A DNA stretch of 64,000 bases from Hippasteria phrygiana (GCA_037893225.1 JAZGUH010000185.1:1798001-1862000), one strand, 5' to 3'; counted from the stretch's first letter, positions 1 through 10,718 are shown. Made by a program: numbers and translations. The notes: generated by a model from the sequence alone, not told the origin.

Positions 1-182
1 AACAGGCGGTATTCTCAGCGGTACCTCTGTTTTTGCCGAGGTACCACATTAAGTGCTTTGCACCATTAAAAAAAAATGGAAATAACAATCTTTTTTAATA
101 CTAGAAAAAATACCTGTGGATCAGAGGTCACATGTTCACTCCTCTTCTTGCAATCAAAAAATGGAAAAGTGGAAAAGAACAA

Positions 183-236
183 ATTTAAAATCACCAGGTT
201 TAAAATCACCAGGATTAAAATCACCAGGATTTTAGG
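183..236. repeat. Short tandem repeat, three copies of a ~17-bp unit
   Basis: The unit AAAATCACCAGGNTT is repeated three times head to tail. The rest of 1-630 is AT-rich with no coding signal; a small hairpin built on GGTACCTCTG/CCGAGGTACC lies at about 17-48. Confidence 0.7.
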
Positions 237-632
237 GTACTGATTATAATAAGGGATCCCTTGAAAATGTGATGTGTGTCTGAAAATCATTGATGAAAAT
301 GATTTGGGGACACCAGTTTGGTTTGGAAAAATCAGACCATTGGAATTCAAACTATTTAACTGCAGAAAAACTACGAGTCCAAAAATGGAGGAAACCGCGT
401 GTGTGAAATCACAAATCAAGAGTAAGGTTACTATCAGATTCATCTGGCGGGTATGGTAGTACCTAAAAAAAAGAACAATGGTACTGCAGGTAATACCTCC
501 TGTTTATTCAGGATGCCGTCCCTTATAGAACCAATCTATAAGTGGAGCTAGTCTGCAGGAGAACAAGTGGTTAACCAGTGTCTTATCCAGCCGACTGTCC
601 ACCTGTCCAATGGACAGGCGTTGCTTGCAGGG

Positions 633-792
633 TTGGCTGATTTAAATCACGTTGATTTTAATCACTAATTTAAATCAAATTTTTTTTTTTTAATGACTGA
701 TTTAAATCACTTTTTTTGTAAAAGTCTTATTTTAGCAAAAATAAATCGGGGTTGGCTGATTTAAATCACGTTGATTTATAAATCAGCTAGCC
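633..792. repeat. ATTTAAATC-rich MITE-like repeat
   Basis: The motif TTGGCTGATTTAAATCACG occurs at both ends of this 160-bp stretch, in the same orientation, with more ATTTAAATC palindromes between them. Such ATTTAAATC-rich repeats are common in animal genomes. No TSD could be recognised. Confidence 0.5.
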
Positions 793-949
793 CTATTTGC
801 TTGTACCCACTACCCTATCCAAGGGCATAAGTGAAGGCTGATGTCTTCTTCCTTCACAAAAAGTTGTAAAGGAAACTCAAAGCATTGTGGGTAGCTTACG
901 ATGACCTTGCTACTTGTTGCTGTCAGCACGATTTGTAGGCCTATATCTC

Positions 950-1650
950 CAAAACTATAGGTTCAATGGGGCTGATATGTGGTATGCACATAGACAGGGC
1001 GGAATTATAGATGAAAATTGATGTGACGTCATCTGGTGTAATTTACATAACATTAAAGGTGCACGATTTGAAATCCTATAATCTCCACAGCTGTAGGTTC
1101 AATTGCGTTCAATGTGGTATCCGCATAGATAGACATGTTATAGATGAAAATTTATGTGACGTCATGACGTCATCAAAGTTGTACTTTTTTGAAAGACATT
1201 TAAAGGTTTCCTCCTCCAAGACACTTTGGCACTTTCGTAAATCTGATCGACTTCAGACATGGCAATTATCTGCGGAAGTACAAGTCCGATTTGAATCAAA
1301 CTTCGTATATAAGTAGGCATGTGTTGCAGACGAAAATTGACGTGACGTCAAGATGTCATCATACCATTTATAGTAATTTTATAGTTTTTGCACCTTTAAG
1401 CCATATCTCATCAACAGAACGTGCTAAATTGAAAATTGTTTTTGTAATTGGTTAGGTCATCACGGGATAATATACACATCAATGTGAAAAATGTGTGACG
1501 TCATGTCATCAAATTTGTGCTTTTTGAAACACATACAAGGGTAAGTCCAATCGTCGTGAAAATTGGTGGGTTGGTAGATATTGTCACTAGCATGCAAAAT
1601 CCGAAGTGATGTCATCATGGTGACATCACATTGAAGGTGCATTTTCAACT
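950..1650. repeat. Degenerate tandem array carrying TGACGTCA (CRE-like) palindromes
   Basis: About four to five diverged units of roughly 125-200 bp share the order: AGGTTCAATNG, GTGGTATNCGCATAGA, TAGATGAAAATTGATG, then a TGACGTCA core. The core occurs near 1023, 1157-1171, 1342 and 1496, and a diverged pair near 1610-1625. The short frames inside differ between units and look non-coding. The CRE-like octamer is conserved better than its surroundings. Confidence 0.6.
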
Positions 1651-1886
1651 GTCCATCTGCAGTTCTAAATATATTTTAACTTTGAATTATGAAAGAGCCG
1701 AAACAGCAGTACATGTATCTGTTCAGTCACAGACACATCTCGTTTTTATTTATTTTTATTTTTTTTGGGGGGGGATGCAGCCTTCACTGGGGTGCAAGTT
1801 CCAAGTATATTTTTTGTCTTCAAAAACTTTAGTCCCCAACTATTTTCTGGGCATAATTAAAAAAGTGCCAAAATCAGGAAGGGGAC

Positions 1887-2033
1887 CCATTAGCCTTTTA
1901 GAGGTATGGCGGACACAATAGGAGGGCGCTATTTGATTTGGGTATACCTTTTGTGCCATGCAAAAGGTACATGTATACCCAAATCAAATAGCGCCCTCCT
2001 ATTGTGTCCGCCATACCTCTAAAAGGCTAATGG
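1887..2033. mobile_element. Near-perfect 147-bp foldback (MITE-like)
   Basis: Arms 1887-1946 and 1974-2033 are reverse complements over about 60 bp and start with CCATTAGCCTTTTAGAGG. The 27-bp spacer contains a further short inverted repeat (ACCTTTTG/CAAAAGGT). No direct flanking duplication is visible. The near-identity of the arms implies a recent origin or ongoing arm conversion. Confidence 0.85.
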
Positions 2034-2039
2034 CCTATT

Positions 2040-3030
2040 GGCTAATACAAAAGGGAAAAAGGGAGGGGGGGGGGAATGGTCCCTCCACACTCCCTTCCCC
2101 AAAATACATTGGTGTGTCAAAATGAGAGCTGAGTTTGGTGTTATGCACACTAAAAATGCAATGGCGGAAAAAATCTCCATAAGACTCGTTTCCAGTTGAA
2201 CAAAAAACAAGTGCCTTATAAAACTTGTACATTGTGTAAATTTGTCGTGTTGGGTGGTTGAGCCTGATTTTAAGCTACATGTAGTTAATTTTTTTCTGGC
2301 ATTCACATGCAACTCATTGTTCTTTGTTTTTCTCCCCCCCCCCCCCCCCCCCCCCCATGAGAACCGCCTTTTGAAATGTTTCTAAATTCTTGTAGAAAGT
2401 TTTATGGCAATTGTCGAAGAATTTCAGTCTTAAAATTTGTGAATCTCCTCACATAATAATGCAAAAATCAGGGTGTAATCTGTACTGTTAACTTCCCCCA
2501 CCCCCCAAAAAATGTGCACCTTCTTTATAAACCATTGTCTAACACTTTAAAGTGAAGATAAATACTCTCACCTTCACTGGGAATAATCTAAAAAAATGTT
2601 TATGGACAAGATGATTGTGGCCATGATAGGGGGCTTCCACATGTCGTAATTCCAGAATGCCTTTGTCATAACAAAGAAATGGCACTTTTGAGGTATCCTA
2701 ACACTTTCATAATCCGGAAAAGGAAAATGATAATCAGACAGTGATGTTATCAGAAGGAAAGAGTACAATTGTCTCATTGCTTCATACACAGTGTGATTTA
2801 TTTCAGTGTACCGAGCGAATTTAAAAACACTTAAAAGAAAATAGTACACATACTGAACTCTTTTTTATAGAAAGATTCGGTAAATGACTAATTAAAAATG
2901 TTTTTATACTATAATCTCATTGTGTGTACACATAAACTACTTCAGAGAATTAAACCAGTACAATTATGAAAATGCCCAATAAAAGTGTGCGTCTCCCACA
3001 ATCATTTATAGATCGTGATGATACGTTTAT
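2040..3030. other. Non-coding stretch, no gene recognised
   Basis: Low-complexity and AT-rich, with a poly-C run near 2334-2356 and a poly-G run near 2065-2075. Open frames on both strands lack splice sites, protein-like composition or any recognisable domain. Confidence 0.6.
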
Positions 3031-3034
3031 GGAA

Positions 3035-3240
3035 GTCGCCCAATACAAGGCTAAAAGCCACTCTTAACGGGCTTGATACAACAGAGGTGGTGGGGTTGGC
3101 CACATTTTAGGTTGCCAGCCCTACCACCCTTACGGTTTCCCTGGGTCCAGATCTAAACGGAGGATAAATCTTCAATAGATACCACAGAAATCATTATCCC
3201 AATTCTCAGACCTATAAACCCAGGTGGGGTAACTTCCTTT
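3035..3240 (+). repeat. Hairpin repeat family 'ACCCTACC', copy 1
   Basis: One of about seven copies of a dispersed 150-200-bp repeat. The order is a leader with CAATACAAGGCTAAAAGCC, a stem-loop with arms near GGTGGTGGGGTTGGC and GCCAGCCCTACCACC, then CGGTTTCCCTGGGTCCAGATC, GAGGATAAATCTTCAA and CAGACCTATAAACCC. Other copies: 8170-8385, 48846-49012 and 52368-52495 on +; 39140-39250 on -; fragments at 43147-43190 and 19829-19880. I do not recognise the family. Confidence 0.8.
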
Positions 3241-3810
3241 GCTGACCAACACCAACTTGCACAAGTGTTTAAAGAGGAAAGAAAACCGATTTGCATTTTT
3301 CTACTTTAGTGGCTTTTCTGAGAGCTTATGCCGCCTCAAACCTAACAAAGTAGGTTTGAAGAGCTTATGCATGGATTTGGCAATTTTAGAGAAGTTTTAC
3401 TTTGGAGTCGCTTTCGCTCAGAATCAGAAAAGCTCGGGGTCAACTGCGTTATTACAATCCAATCGTGTGACGTAGCTGCGTGGAGATAGATGACGTCACT
3501 ATGCGAGTGCCTATTGTGTTTGCGTGCGTGCATGTGTACTATGTGTTGGTTTTGTCCTATTTTTATTGTTCCTGGTGGTGCATTATTGCATGAACGTTGC
3601 ACTAATGAGTTTTTCATAATTTTTGTAATTAGGTCTTTGTGGGGCAGGAAGCTTACTTGTGTCTTATTCATCCATATTTTGGCACTGAAATTTGGGTTTG
3701 GAATTTGTGTGGATGTGTGGAAATGAAAACATCACAGTGACGTCGCGGTACGTACAGACGTACACGTACTTTTATCGGGTCGCCGTGGACACAATTTTCG
3801 CTCTAGAATA

Positions 3811-4031
3811 ATGGCAGAATCTGATGGCTCGTGGGAAGAGTATAGCGTAGATTCTGAAGATTTTCAGCTCCTCCGAAGACCCTTCGCTGCCCGCGCCCAT
3901 GGCGCCCCGACACAAGTATTTTTTTTTATCACGAATTGGTTGCAATGCCCACTAATGAAAATTTTGCTGTTTAGACGCTGCCGGACACCCCAACAATCGG
4001 TAGCAATCTGTACGCTAAACATCATCAATGA
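3811..4031 (+). CDS. Candidate small two-exon acidic protein (53 aa), unknown
   Basis: Exon 1 (3811-3915) starts with an ATG in a good context (AATAATGG) and reads MAESDGSWEEYSVDSEDF..., an acidic N-terminus that looks protein-like. It ends at ACACAA|GTATTT in phase 0. A TTTAG acceptor at 3974 opens exon 2 (3975-4031), which adds 18 residues (TLPDTPTIGS...) and ends in TGA. A CRE-like TGACGTCG lies 70 bp upstream. It runs toward the THAP gene on the opposite strand and stops 17 bp before that gene's second exon. I do not recognise the product. It could instead be the first exon of a longer gene, or chance. Confidence 0.35.
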
Positions 4032-4047
4032 CCATTTTAATACTTAC

Positions 4048-4171
4048 TCGTGCCCTCTCCCTTTTCCGGAAAGCACCTCCAGATCGCATACGTCGTCGCT
4101 TAAAAGGCGATGGTGTCGCGCTGCGTGATCGACTCCTGCTCCTATTTTCATCATGTTCGGCTTGGTCGTGG
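4048..4171 (-). CDS. THAP gene, exon 2 (basic RS-rich linker)
   Basis: A CTCTCAG acceptor at 4172 supplies the one base needed to complete the split codon from exon 1. The exon reads HDQAEHDENRSRSRSRS and then a KRRRMR cluster, and ends in phase 0 at GCACGA|GTAAGTA. The next exon was not identified with confidence. Confidence 0.7.
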
Positions 4172-4580
4172 CTGAGAGTGGGCCGCGTGATGGACATAAG
4201 GCGCGGGCGGAATGGGCTGACACTTACATGGACTGGGCCGGCGGTAGAACGGTTGAGCCTGCAGCCGCTGAGACTACGGTCCGGCGGAAAGCTGGGCATG
4301 GTGCCTTCAGCGTTGGTACTGCCAAAGGTTTCAGCCGGAATGGTACATTTATCCCGAGTCTGGCCTTCAGTGCTACAATTTCATCTTCACAGTCTTTCGT
4401 AAAATGTTCCTTACATATGTAAGACCATTTCGTCAGCCTAAAGTCAGATCGCGTTGTTTCCACAAACCGGACCCACTGCCGTCGTTGTTTTTCATCAACT
4501 TTGGGGAATCTTAGAAAAGATAGGTTCGGATTTTTGTCCGTATTTCTTGTGCAGCCACCTACAACACACATTCTCGGCAT
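4048..4580 (-). CDS. THAP-domain protein (5' part, two exons)
   Basis: Exons 4580-4228 and 4171-4048 join in phase (353 nt, then 124 nt; donors GTAAGTG and GTAAGTA, acceptor CTCTCAG). The start MPRMCVVGGC gives the usual C2CH zinc ligands: C5, C10, C56 and H59, with the conserved W36, P26 and F60. An AVPTL box follows at about residues 83-87. THAP domains are zinc-dependent sequence-specific DNA-binding modules in animal transcription factors and P-element-type transposases. Exon 2 encodes a basic Arg/Ser-rich stretch (SRSRSRS, then FKRRRMRSG) that could be a nuclear localisation signal. No stop codon is reached, so 3' exons are missing. The frame is open for 98 codons upstream of the ATG, but these look like 5' UTR. 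Whether this is a host factor or a domesticated transposase cannot be told here. Confidence 0.88.
4228..4580 (-). CDS. THAP gene, exon 1 (complete THAP domain and AVPTL box)
   Basis: The ATG at 4580 sits four residues before the first zinc-ligand cysteine, the usual position in THAP proteins. The domain lies wholly in this exon, which ends at TCCAT|GTAAGTG, leaving two bases of a split codon. Confidence 0.9.
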
Positions 4581-4899
4581 AATACTTATTAACTTTAATA
4601 CATTCCAGCTCCGAATAACTCCAAAAGTATAAGCTAGGAAGGCCGTGAATTCGGCAAAAAATGCCAAGAAAGTACGACCAGCTGACGACGAAAATGTCAT
4701 AAAACACACACGTGGATGATAGTACCAACACGCTGCAGACGTGGTGGCTGCACGGCCGGGTAAGCGCACACACGTCATAAGGTCATATGCATACATTTGC
4801 ATCCCTAATGACCTTTTTAGGAATTGAGACCAAACGCTCACTCCAAGGGGCAATTTTAGTCCTTTTTTTTTCAATGCAATAAATTGTAATCGTTCTTTA

Positions 4900-5485
4900 C
4901 CAATTTGTATTCGGTTAGAAGAATATACAAGCTATCTGAAAAGCCAATAAAGTGGAAAAATGAAACTTGGTTTTCTTTCCTCTTTAAACACCTTCAATCG
5001 GGGACCTCCTATTCATATTTTTTTGGGCAAGGACCCTCTTTGGTTTTGTACACGGTTTTCAACCAGGGGCCTTTCTCAACCGGAGACCCTATTGAATGCA
5101 AAAAACACCCCACCCTAACATGGCCGAGTCAATGGAGGAAATTTCCCCCTGGGGCCAATCAAATCATTGGCCCTAAAACTGTGATGATGGTGATGAAAGT
5201 CTTATTTATTTTTAAATTATTTTCCATGTAATTCTCATGACTGAAGCACAAAATATCAATCCAGATTCACATACAGAAGTTGAAGAGAAAAAAAACGAGC
5301 TAAAAAATACCTGTAAACAACCAAGTCTACCACAGTGAATACAAATCGAAGTCCTCCAAAAAAGTGATTCAAAATTGTTATATATTCCCATTATGCATTT
5401 TTTTGATGCGATGGTAGTTCCATGAAGTGTTTCCACTGAATTGATTCTTTACTTTAACCCTAACGCCCTTCAGTGTTTTTCATAT
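4900..5485. other. Non-coding stretch, no gene recognised
   Basis: AT-rich. Short open frames on both strands have no splice-site support or domain. I see no clear repeat here. Confidence 0.5.
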
Positions 5486-5487
5486 GG

Positions 5488-6059
5488 CCCTGCTAAATCC
5501 AACAATTTCCAACAAAACTGAAATGAGAAGCCTGCTAAATACAACAAAATCCAACGGCAAATTTTGTTGGATTCTGCAGTTTACCACCTATACACCAGCC
5601 TTGGCATTTTGCAGATACCCTGCTGAATCCAACAAAATACAAGCATTTGTTTGTATGAGCCCAAATCCAATACCGACATTTTAGTAGAGTTCTGCTTCCA
5701 CCGTCCTAAATACAACAAAATCAAACGGGTATACGTGTATTTTGCTGCTACCCTGCTGAATACAACAATATCCCACACACCATTTAGTTTGAGTTTGTAT
5801 ATGCCGGCAATCGTGGACCTAGGACAAAAGAATTCGGGCGTAGACAAAGGGGTCCACGTTTGACCTAACGTCCACGATTGAAAATCGTGTACAAAACCAA
5901 TGGGAGGCCTTCCAAAAAAGTTAGAGTATAAACAAAAGAGGAACAATGGGAGGTCCACGATTGCACCCGTTTACATGACTGTGTGTGTTGACTGCTAAAT
6001 GCAACAAATTACAACAGCTTTTTACCATTGTAGGATATGTCGTTGGATTTAGCAGGGTT
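5488..6059. repeat. CTGCTAAATCCAACA-rich repeat block with inverted ends
   Basis: The block opens with CCCTGCTAAATCCAACA and closes with the reverse complement (TTGGATTTAGCAGGG). Inside are at least four further direct copies of CTGCTRAATNCAACAA (near 5532, 5622, 5755 and 5992). A smaller inverted pair (CAATCGTGGACC/GGTCCACGATTG) lies at 5811 and 5950. This could be a non-autonomous element with subterminal repeats. No TSD is evident. Confidence 0.5.
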
Positions 6060-6177
6060 GCGGTCGGCTGTTATTGATGGAATGCCAGGGCGCCAGGCTC
6101 TCACTAAAAGTGCTGTGCAGCCGAGAGTAAACATGAACGGGCATCACACTCGAAGCCCTCCCCCCTCCCCCCTTCCG

Positions 6178-6345
6178 TGTGAATGAAAGCTTTGTTTGAA
6201 AAAGCTCCATCTATTAATGACACTCCCATTCAAGAACAAATGGGTGTGTACGAGCAGGAATGTGGCTATTCACATCAACCGGTGCAGTTGTCTAATACCT
6301 CACACCACGGCGAGGGCCACCGTCCGGCTACAAGGGGTTAAAATG
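6178..6345 (+). repeat. Dispersed repeat, related to 13339-13460
   Basis: The segment starting TGTGAATGAAAGCTTTGTTT and running to CTCAAGAACAA-like sequence is nearly identical at 13339. The following part (a cytosine-rich tail with a CATCAACCGG core) resembles the 11170 and 13680 repeats. Confidence 0.6.
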
Positions 6346-6513
6346 GTTAATTTGGAACTGCAGATTAATGTCAGTGAATTGGATCACAGGGGTATGACTG
6401 AATTCCGTTGAAATGAAATGTTTGGCTCTAAATAAGGCTCCCATGAGACTGTTTAGAAAATGGGCGAGATGACGAACCTCACATGTAAGATGTAACAGGC
6501 AAGATACACGTGG

Positions 6514-6787
6514 TGGGTCATTCCATAAATTTGGTGTCCAAAAGTGTGACATTTTTTTTGGTGTCCCTGTTACACCTGACCTGTGTAATTTCCCATCAAG
6601 TATCATTAAAATTGACTTAACGCTATTTTGTACTTGTTTGGCAGGTACTTTGCTTAACATAATCACTCTTGAAGATAGAAGGCATTCAAGAATGTGTCCT
6701 GAATTGCAAAATCTTATACATGTCACTATGTAACAGGGACACCAAAAATGTCACACTTTTGGACCCCGGATTTATGGAATGACCCAT
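6514..6787. mobile_element. Foldback element with ~58-bp terminal inverted repeats
   Basis: Left arm 6514-6573 starts TGGGTCATTCCATAAAT; right arm 6730-6787 is its reverse complement with about two mismatch clusters. The 156-bp spacer is unrelated AT-rich DNA. Flanks show no convincing direct duplication. Confidence 0.8.
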
Positions 6788-6789
6788 GT

Positions 6790-8165
6790 ACATGTGTCTG
6801 TGTGGCTTATCTTGTCTATCTGTGAGGTTTATCATCTCATCGATATTCTAGAGAATCTCGTGGGAACCTTACGCAGAGCCAGATATTTCAGTTCCGTGCA
6901 ACACGTACATGGGGGGAAATACTGACGATATTAAAAAGGGCCAACATGTTTTCAACATGTATTAATATTTATAGCTTCAAATTTGTTCATTAAAAAGGGG
7001 GTTCCTCAGGAAAAAACCTGTCAGATTCTGCACCTTCAAAATCAAGGAGAAATTAAACAGAAATGTACTTAAAATGTCACCATATTTACATGTACACATT
7101 TCCAATGTGTTGCACAAGTTTTGCAAACTCCAACAGAGAAACTATACACTTATGGGTGACGCACACTACATGTACTAAAATGCCAACATTGATTCCATTA
7201 TTGCAGAGATTATTTTTAAAAATTTAAAGAGAAAATGTGAGAGGGCCCAAGTGAGGTGCAACATCTTACTGTAGTCTCAAAATTTAAACAGAAAACCTGT
7301 ATGAGGTGGTCAAGAAAATCGAAGAGGAATATCTTACAGCTTTTCATGTGAGGTTTTGAGCCACATGAGCTGATACATTAAACACAGATATTTACTACTG
7401 AATACCCAAAATAGTTGCCACGTTTGCTATTCCGTTTCAAAACTAACTGAAAAGTGGCGAGGTGCTCATGCAATCTTTGAGGTTTATTACCTCACCGCTT
7501 TTCAAATCCGATACTCTGTTGCTTCATTGAGCCTCTTTTATCGATACTCTCACGGAAGATGTTCCAGTGGCCTTTCATCATTAGTTCCCCCGTCCACACT
7601 TTCAGGCCGCACTCTACTCGCCTGGCTGTCTCATCACATCCTTTCACACAGTGAAAGTTTCACTGTTGTTCCAAAGGCTAGTACTGTGAGATACTCTTGA
7701 ATTCTTTTTTTGTCCTCGTACTGCTTCTTTGGAACTCCTTACCTGTAACCTGCTTCCCTTCCGCCTATCATCTTCCACAATTCAAACAAAATGTGAATAG
7801 ATACATTCTGTCCCTGTGATTTCTGTCTTTTCTTGTTTTTTGTAGCCTGTGTCCTTTTGGCCTTGTGTGAGGGGTAGGGGGATACCCACAAGGAAAAAAA
7901 ATATAAGGTTTCAAACATCTCGTGAGTTGATACATACGAGAATTAAAAAAAATACTAAATCCCCAACATATTTTCCACATTTTCACTTTTGTTTTAGTTT
8001 CTTAATTAAAAGAATACCTGTAAGGTATCAAACCTTTCAAGGTCGATCCACACAAAATCTAGGGGTATTTAAACACATGATCTTTACATCCAACCACGCC
8101 AAAAGCTTCAGAATATTTGCTTTTGTTTCAAAATTTAACAGAAAAACTGCAAGGTGCTCAATTAA
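6790..8165. other. Non-coding stretch, no gene or clear repeat recognised
   Basis: No splice-supported open frame, tRNA or inverted repeat was seen. Some frames exceed 100 codons (for example 7849-8253 on +), but composition is not protein-like. Confidence 0.5.
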
Positions 8166-8169
8166 AAAA

Positions 8170-8385
8170 AAATTGAAATCACCCGATACAAGGCTAAAAG
8201 CCGCACTAGATAAAGGATTACGATCAGAGGTGGTAGCGTTGGCGTCATTTTGAATTGCCAACCCTACCGCCCGTACGGACTTCCTGGGCGCAGATCTAAA
8301 TCGAGGATAATTCTTCAACAGATTCCGGAGAAAATATCCCAATTTGCAGACCTACAGACCCTGTGAGGTGCTGAACCTCACAGAT
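8170..8385 (+). repeat. Hairpin repeat family 'ACCCTACC', copy 2
   Basis: Same order as copy 1: CGATACAAGGCTAAAAGCC, GATTACGATCAGAGG, the GGTAGCGTTGGC/GCCAACCCTACC stem, the CAGATCTAAAT block, GGATAATTCTTCAACAG, then CAGACCTACAGACCC. It is followed by a poly-G run near 8514-8536. Confidence 0.8.
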
Positions 8386-8821
8386 TAGACGTAAAAGTAA
8401 CACCAATGACATGTACTTGTATATAGGTAAATGCCCAAAACATTTGACTTCATAATTAAGCTACTGCACTAGTTCTACATTTGTAGCGTACATAAAAGGA
8501 ATAAATACCTTGGGGGGGGGGGGGGGGGGGGGGGGCAATCAGTTGGGCTACAAAAAGTGCTAGACTCTCGTAGCTACAATTACCGAACGTAGAGGCTCCC
8601 TGACACTAGAACATGCACGGTACCAGCCTGCGACAGCTTTTCTTTAATCACAGAGTTAAATTATAGCTCTTCTGGATTTTGCCTCATTGTGAAAATTGAA
8701 GAAAATGAAGTGTGGTAATGAGAAGAATCAGACGTATTAACAAGACATCTCAGAAATGCTGCCCTGACCGCCACGAGGAGAATGCTGACGCTCATAGCAT
8801 ATATCACAACCCACATACTAG

Positions 8822-8940
8822 CAGTGGCGTAACTACATCCATGCCCCCTCCCCTCCCCCCCCCCCCCCATTTGAAATCTTGAAATGAACAATTTGTGCAC
8901 CCAAGCTTCCCCCAGCATGTTCACCCCTGTTAGACCACTG
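8822..8940. mobile_element. hAT-type MITE, TIR CAGTGGCGTA, imperfect 8-bp TSD
   Basis: The element starts CAGTGGCGTAACTAC and ends GACCACTG. Flanking octamers are CATACTAG (8814-8821) and CATTCTAG (8941-8948), matching 7 of 8. An 8-bp TSD with a CAGTGG terminus is typical of hAT transposons. Its interior shares CATTTGAAATCTTGAAATGA with the copy at 59125. Confidence 0.75.
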
Positions 8941-9218
8941 CATTCTAGAGAATACTTTTAGCCGGACAGTATTCTGACTTTTTTTTTTTCATTGTTATAA
9001 ATTTCAGTGTACGACACTACTTACGGACACAAAACTACAGATTGGGCCCAATGTCATGGAATCCGTACAGTCAAACTCTGTGTAATAATGGCCTGCCATT
9101 ATGTACTCAACCCAGCCTTTGCTGGCTGGGTTGACCCAGCCAGCAAAGAATTTATGTGCTAATCCGATAATTGAGCACATAATCGTTAGTTAGGGGATGT
9201 ACACGCCAGTGTTGTAGT

Positions 9219-9243
9219 ACTCGTACTCGTACTCGTACTCGTG
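9219..9243. repeat. Microsatellite (TACTCG)n
   Basis: Four copies of a 6-bp unit in tandem. Confidence 0.9.
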
Positions 9244-9334
9244 AAAATGTACTCAACTGCATAACTGGTACACGCATGTGCACAAGCCCATACTTCTTGT
9301 TCATCCGTGAAATACACTAATTGGCCAGAGGCAG

Positions 9335-9456
9335 CACAGCGCATCTGTGCTGACAGCTCCACTTTGCTGGACTCTGCACACAAGTCAATGTGACAAAGTA
9401 TGCAATCTGATGCATCTGGCAGGGTACTAGCAAAAATGCCCTGGAGGGTTAGGGTT
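9335..9456 (+). repeat. Dispersed repeat shared with 50625-50753
   Basis: Both copies contain GCTGACAGCTCCACTTTGCT, CTCTGCACACAAGTCAA, GTGACAAAGTATG and CATGCCCTGGAGGGTTAGGG-like segments in the same order with only a few differences. The 50.6-kb copy directly abuts a Penelope-like RT relic, so this could be non-coding sequence of that element. Confidence 0.75.
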
Positions 9457-9969
9457 GGCTAAGGCCAAAAACCCCAAAAATAGTTATGTTGCCCTCCACG
9501 ACCGACCCTAAAAACCACAAAAGTCGGGTCGTATTTTACATTTTTTTTAGAGAAATTTTTAAAATCTCATCTTTTCCTGCCCAAAATGAACAATCTTTAT
9601 GCAAATCATTGTATTTAAATACAGCTACGATGGCACAATCGTGCTTTTCGCAATCTCAATTTTAAATAAGCTTACTTTTTGCCTCCCGACTTCCGAGTTA
9701 CACGACATGTAGTATTGTTTTCATGGAGGGTTAAAAAAAAATAAAAATTTACTGACCGACCCTCCCTCCCAATTTTTCCCATTTCAGAGCAACACAATTT
9801 TTGTTTTGGCCTGACCATAAGGAGAGCCATGACATTGGGCCTCATCTCTACCGTAACATGTATTAACAATTAAAAATATTTTACTTGGCAATTGAATGAA
9901 ACACTACTGACAATAAATATAGGTTTTCTCGGGACCAGAATGCTGCATTCCGGTCGCGCTGGTTCTCCT

Positions 9970-10435
9970 GTTTTTGGGGAGGTCAACGAATTGTGGCCAC
10001 CAATTCGTCACCATTTTCACGAACTGACACTCACGCGCACCTGGGTGTCAGTTCGTGAAACCGGGTACTGAGTAAATTTCGGTTTCACGAACTGACACCC
10101 AGGTGTGCGCGCGCACATCGGACACTGACTCGCTAGAGAAGACTTCGTTTTCACGAATTGACACGCAAGCATGTAGCGGAAATACCATTCCAAGAAAAAC
10201 GCTTTAAAAGCTTTGACACGAATCTACTCCATCTGCATACTTGTGGGTTTACAGAAACATTGAACTGAAAACCTCTAAACTCGTGAAATTAAGAATGGTT
10301 TCAATTCGTGAAAATGAAAATGTGGTTAGCGCACAAAAACAAAAACAAAAATTACTCTGTTCTGTAAAATACGCGCGCGCCCTGGCACTCACGCGCTAGA
10401 GAGTGTCAGTTCGTGGTGTTGGTGACGAATTGTGT
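9970..10435. repeat. Cluster of TTCACGAACTGACAC motifs in both orientations
   Basis: The 15-mer or its complement occurs at about 10017, 10048, 10084, 10152, 10310 and 10400, mostly as facing pairs around short GC-rich loops. The cluster is bounded by inverted ACGAATTGTG-type ends (9985 and 10424). This resembles a non-autonomous transposon with subterminal inverted repeats. Confidence 0.6.
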
Positions 10436-10718
10436 TCATCCCTCGTGTACTCAAATGAGAATTTCATTTCGAACTCCACTTGATTGGGCATGGGTTACTG
10501 CAATATTTGTTATCTCACACGTGTAATGTACAAAGTAGCAGTGTTCTAGTCCACATCTGGAAGTCCGAGACCCACACGTCTGAGAACAAGACTCACATCA
10601 GAGCTGCCAACCTTTTCAAACTCATTTCAGTATTCAGAAAGCAAAAAAAATATCAGTATTTTGCTCAGAAAATCTGTATTTTTCATGAAATTTAAACTTT
10701 AGAAAATCAGATATGTTT

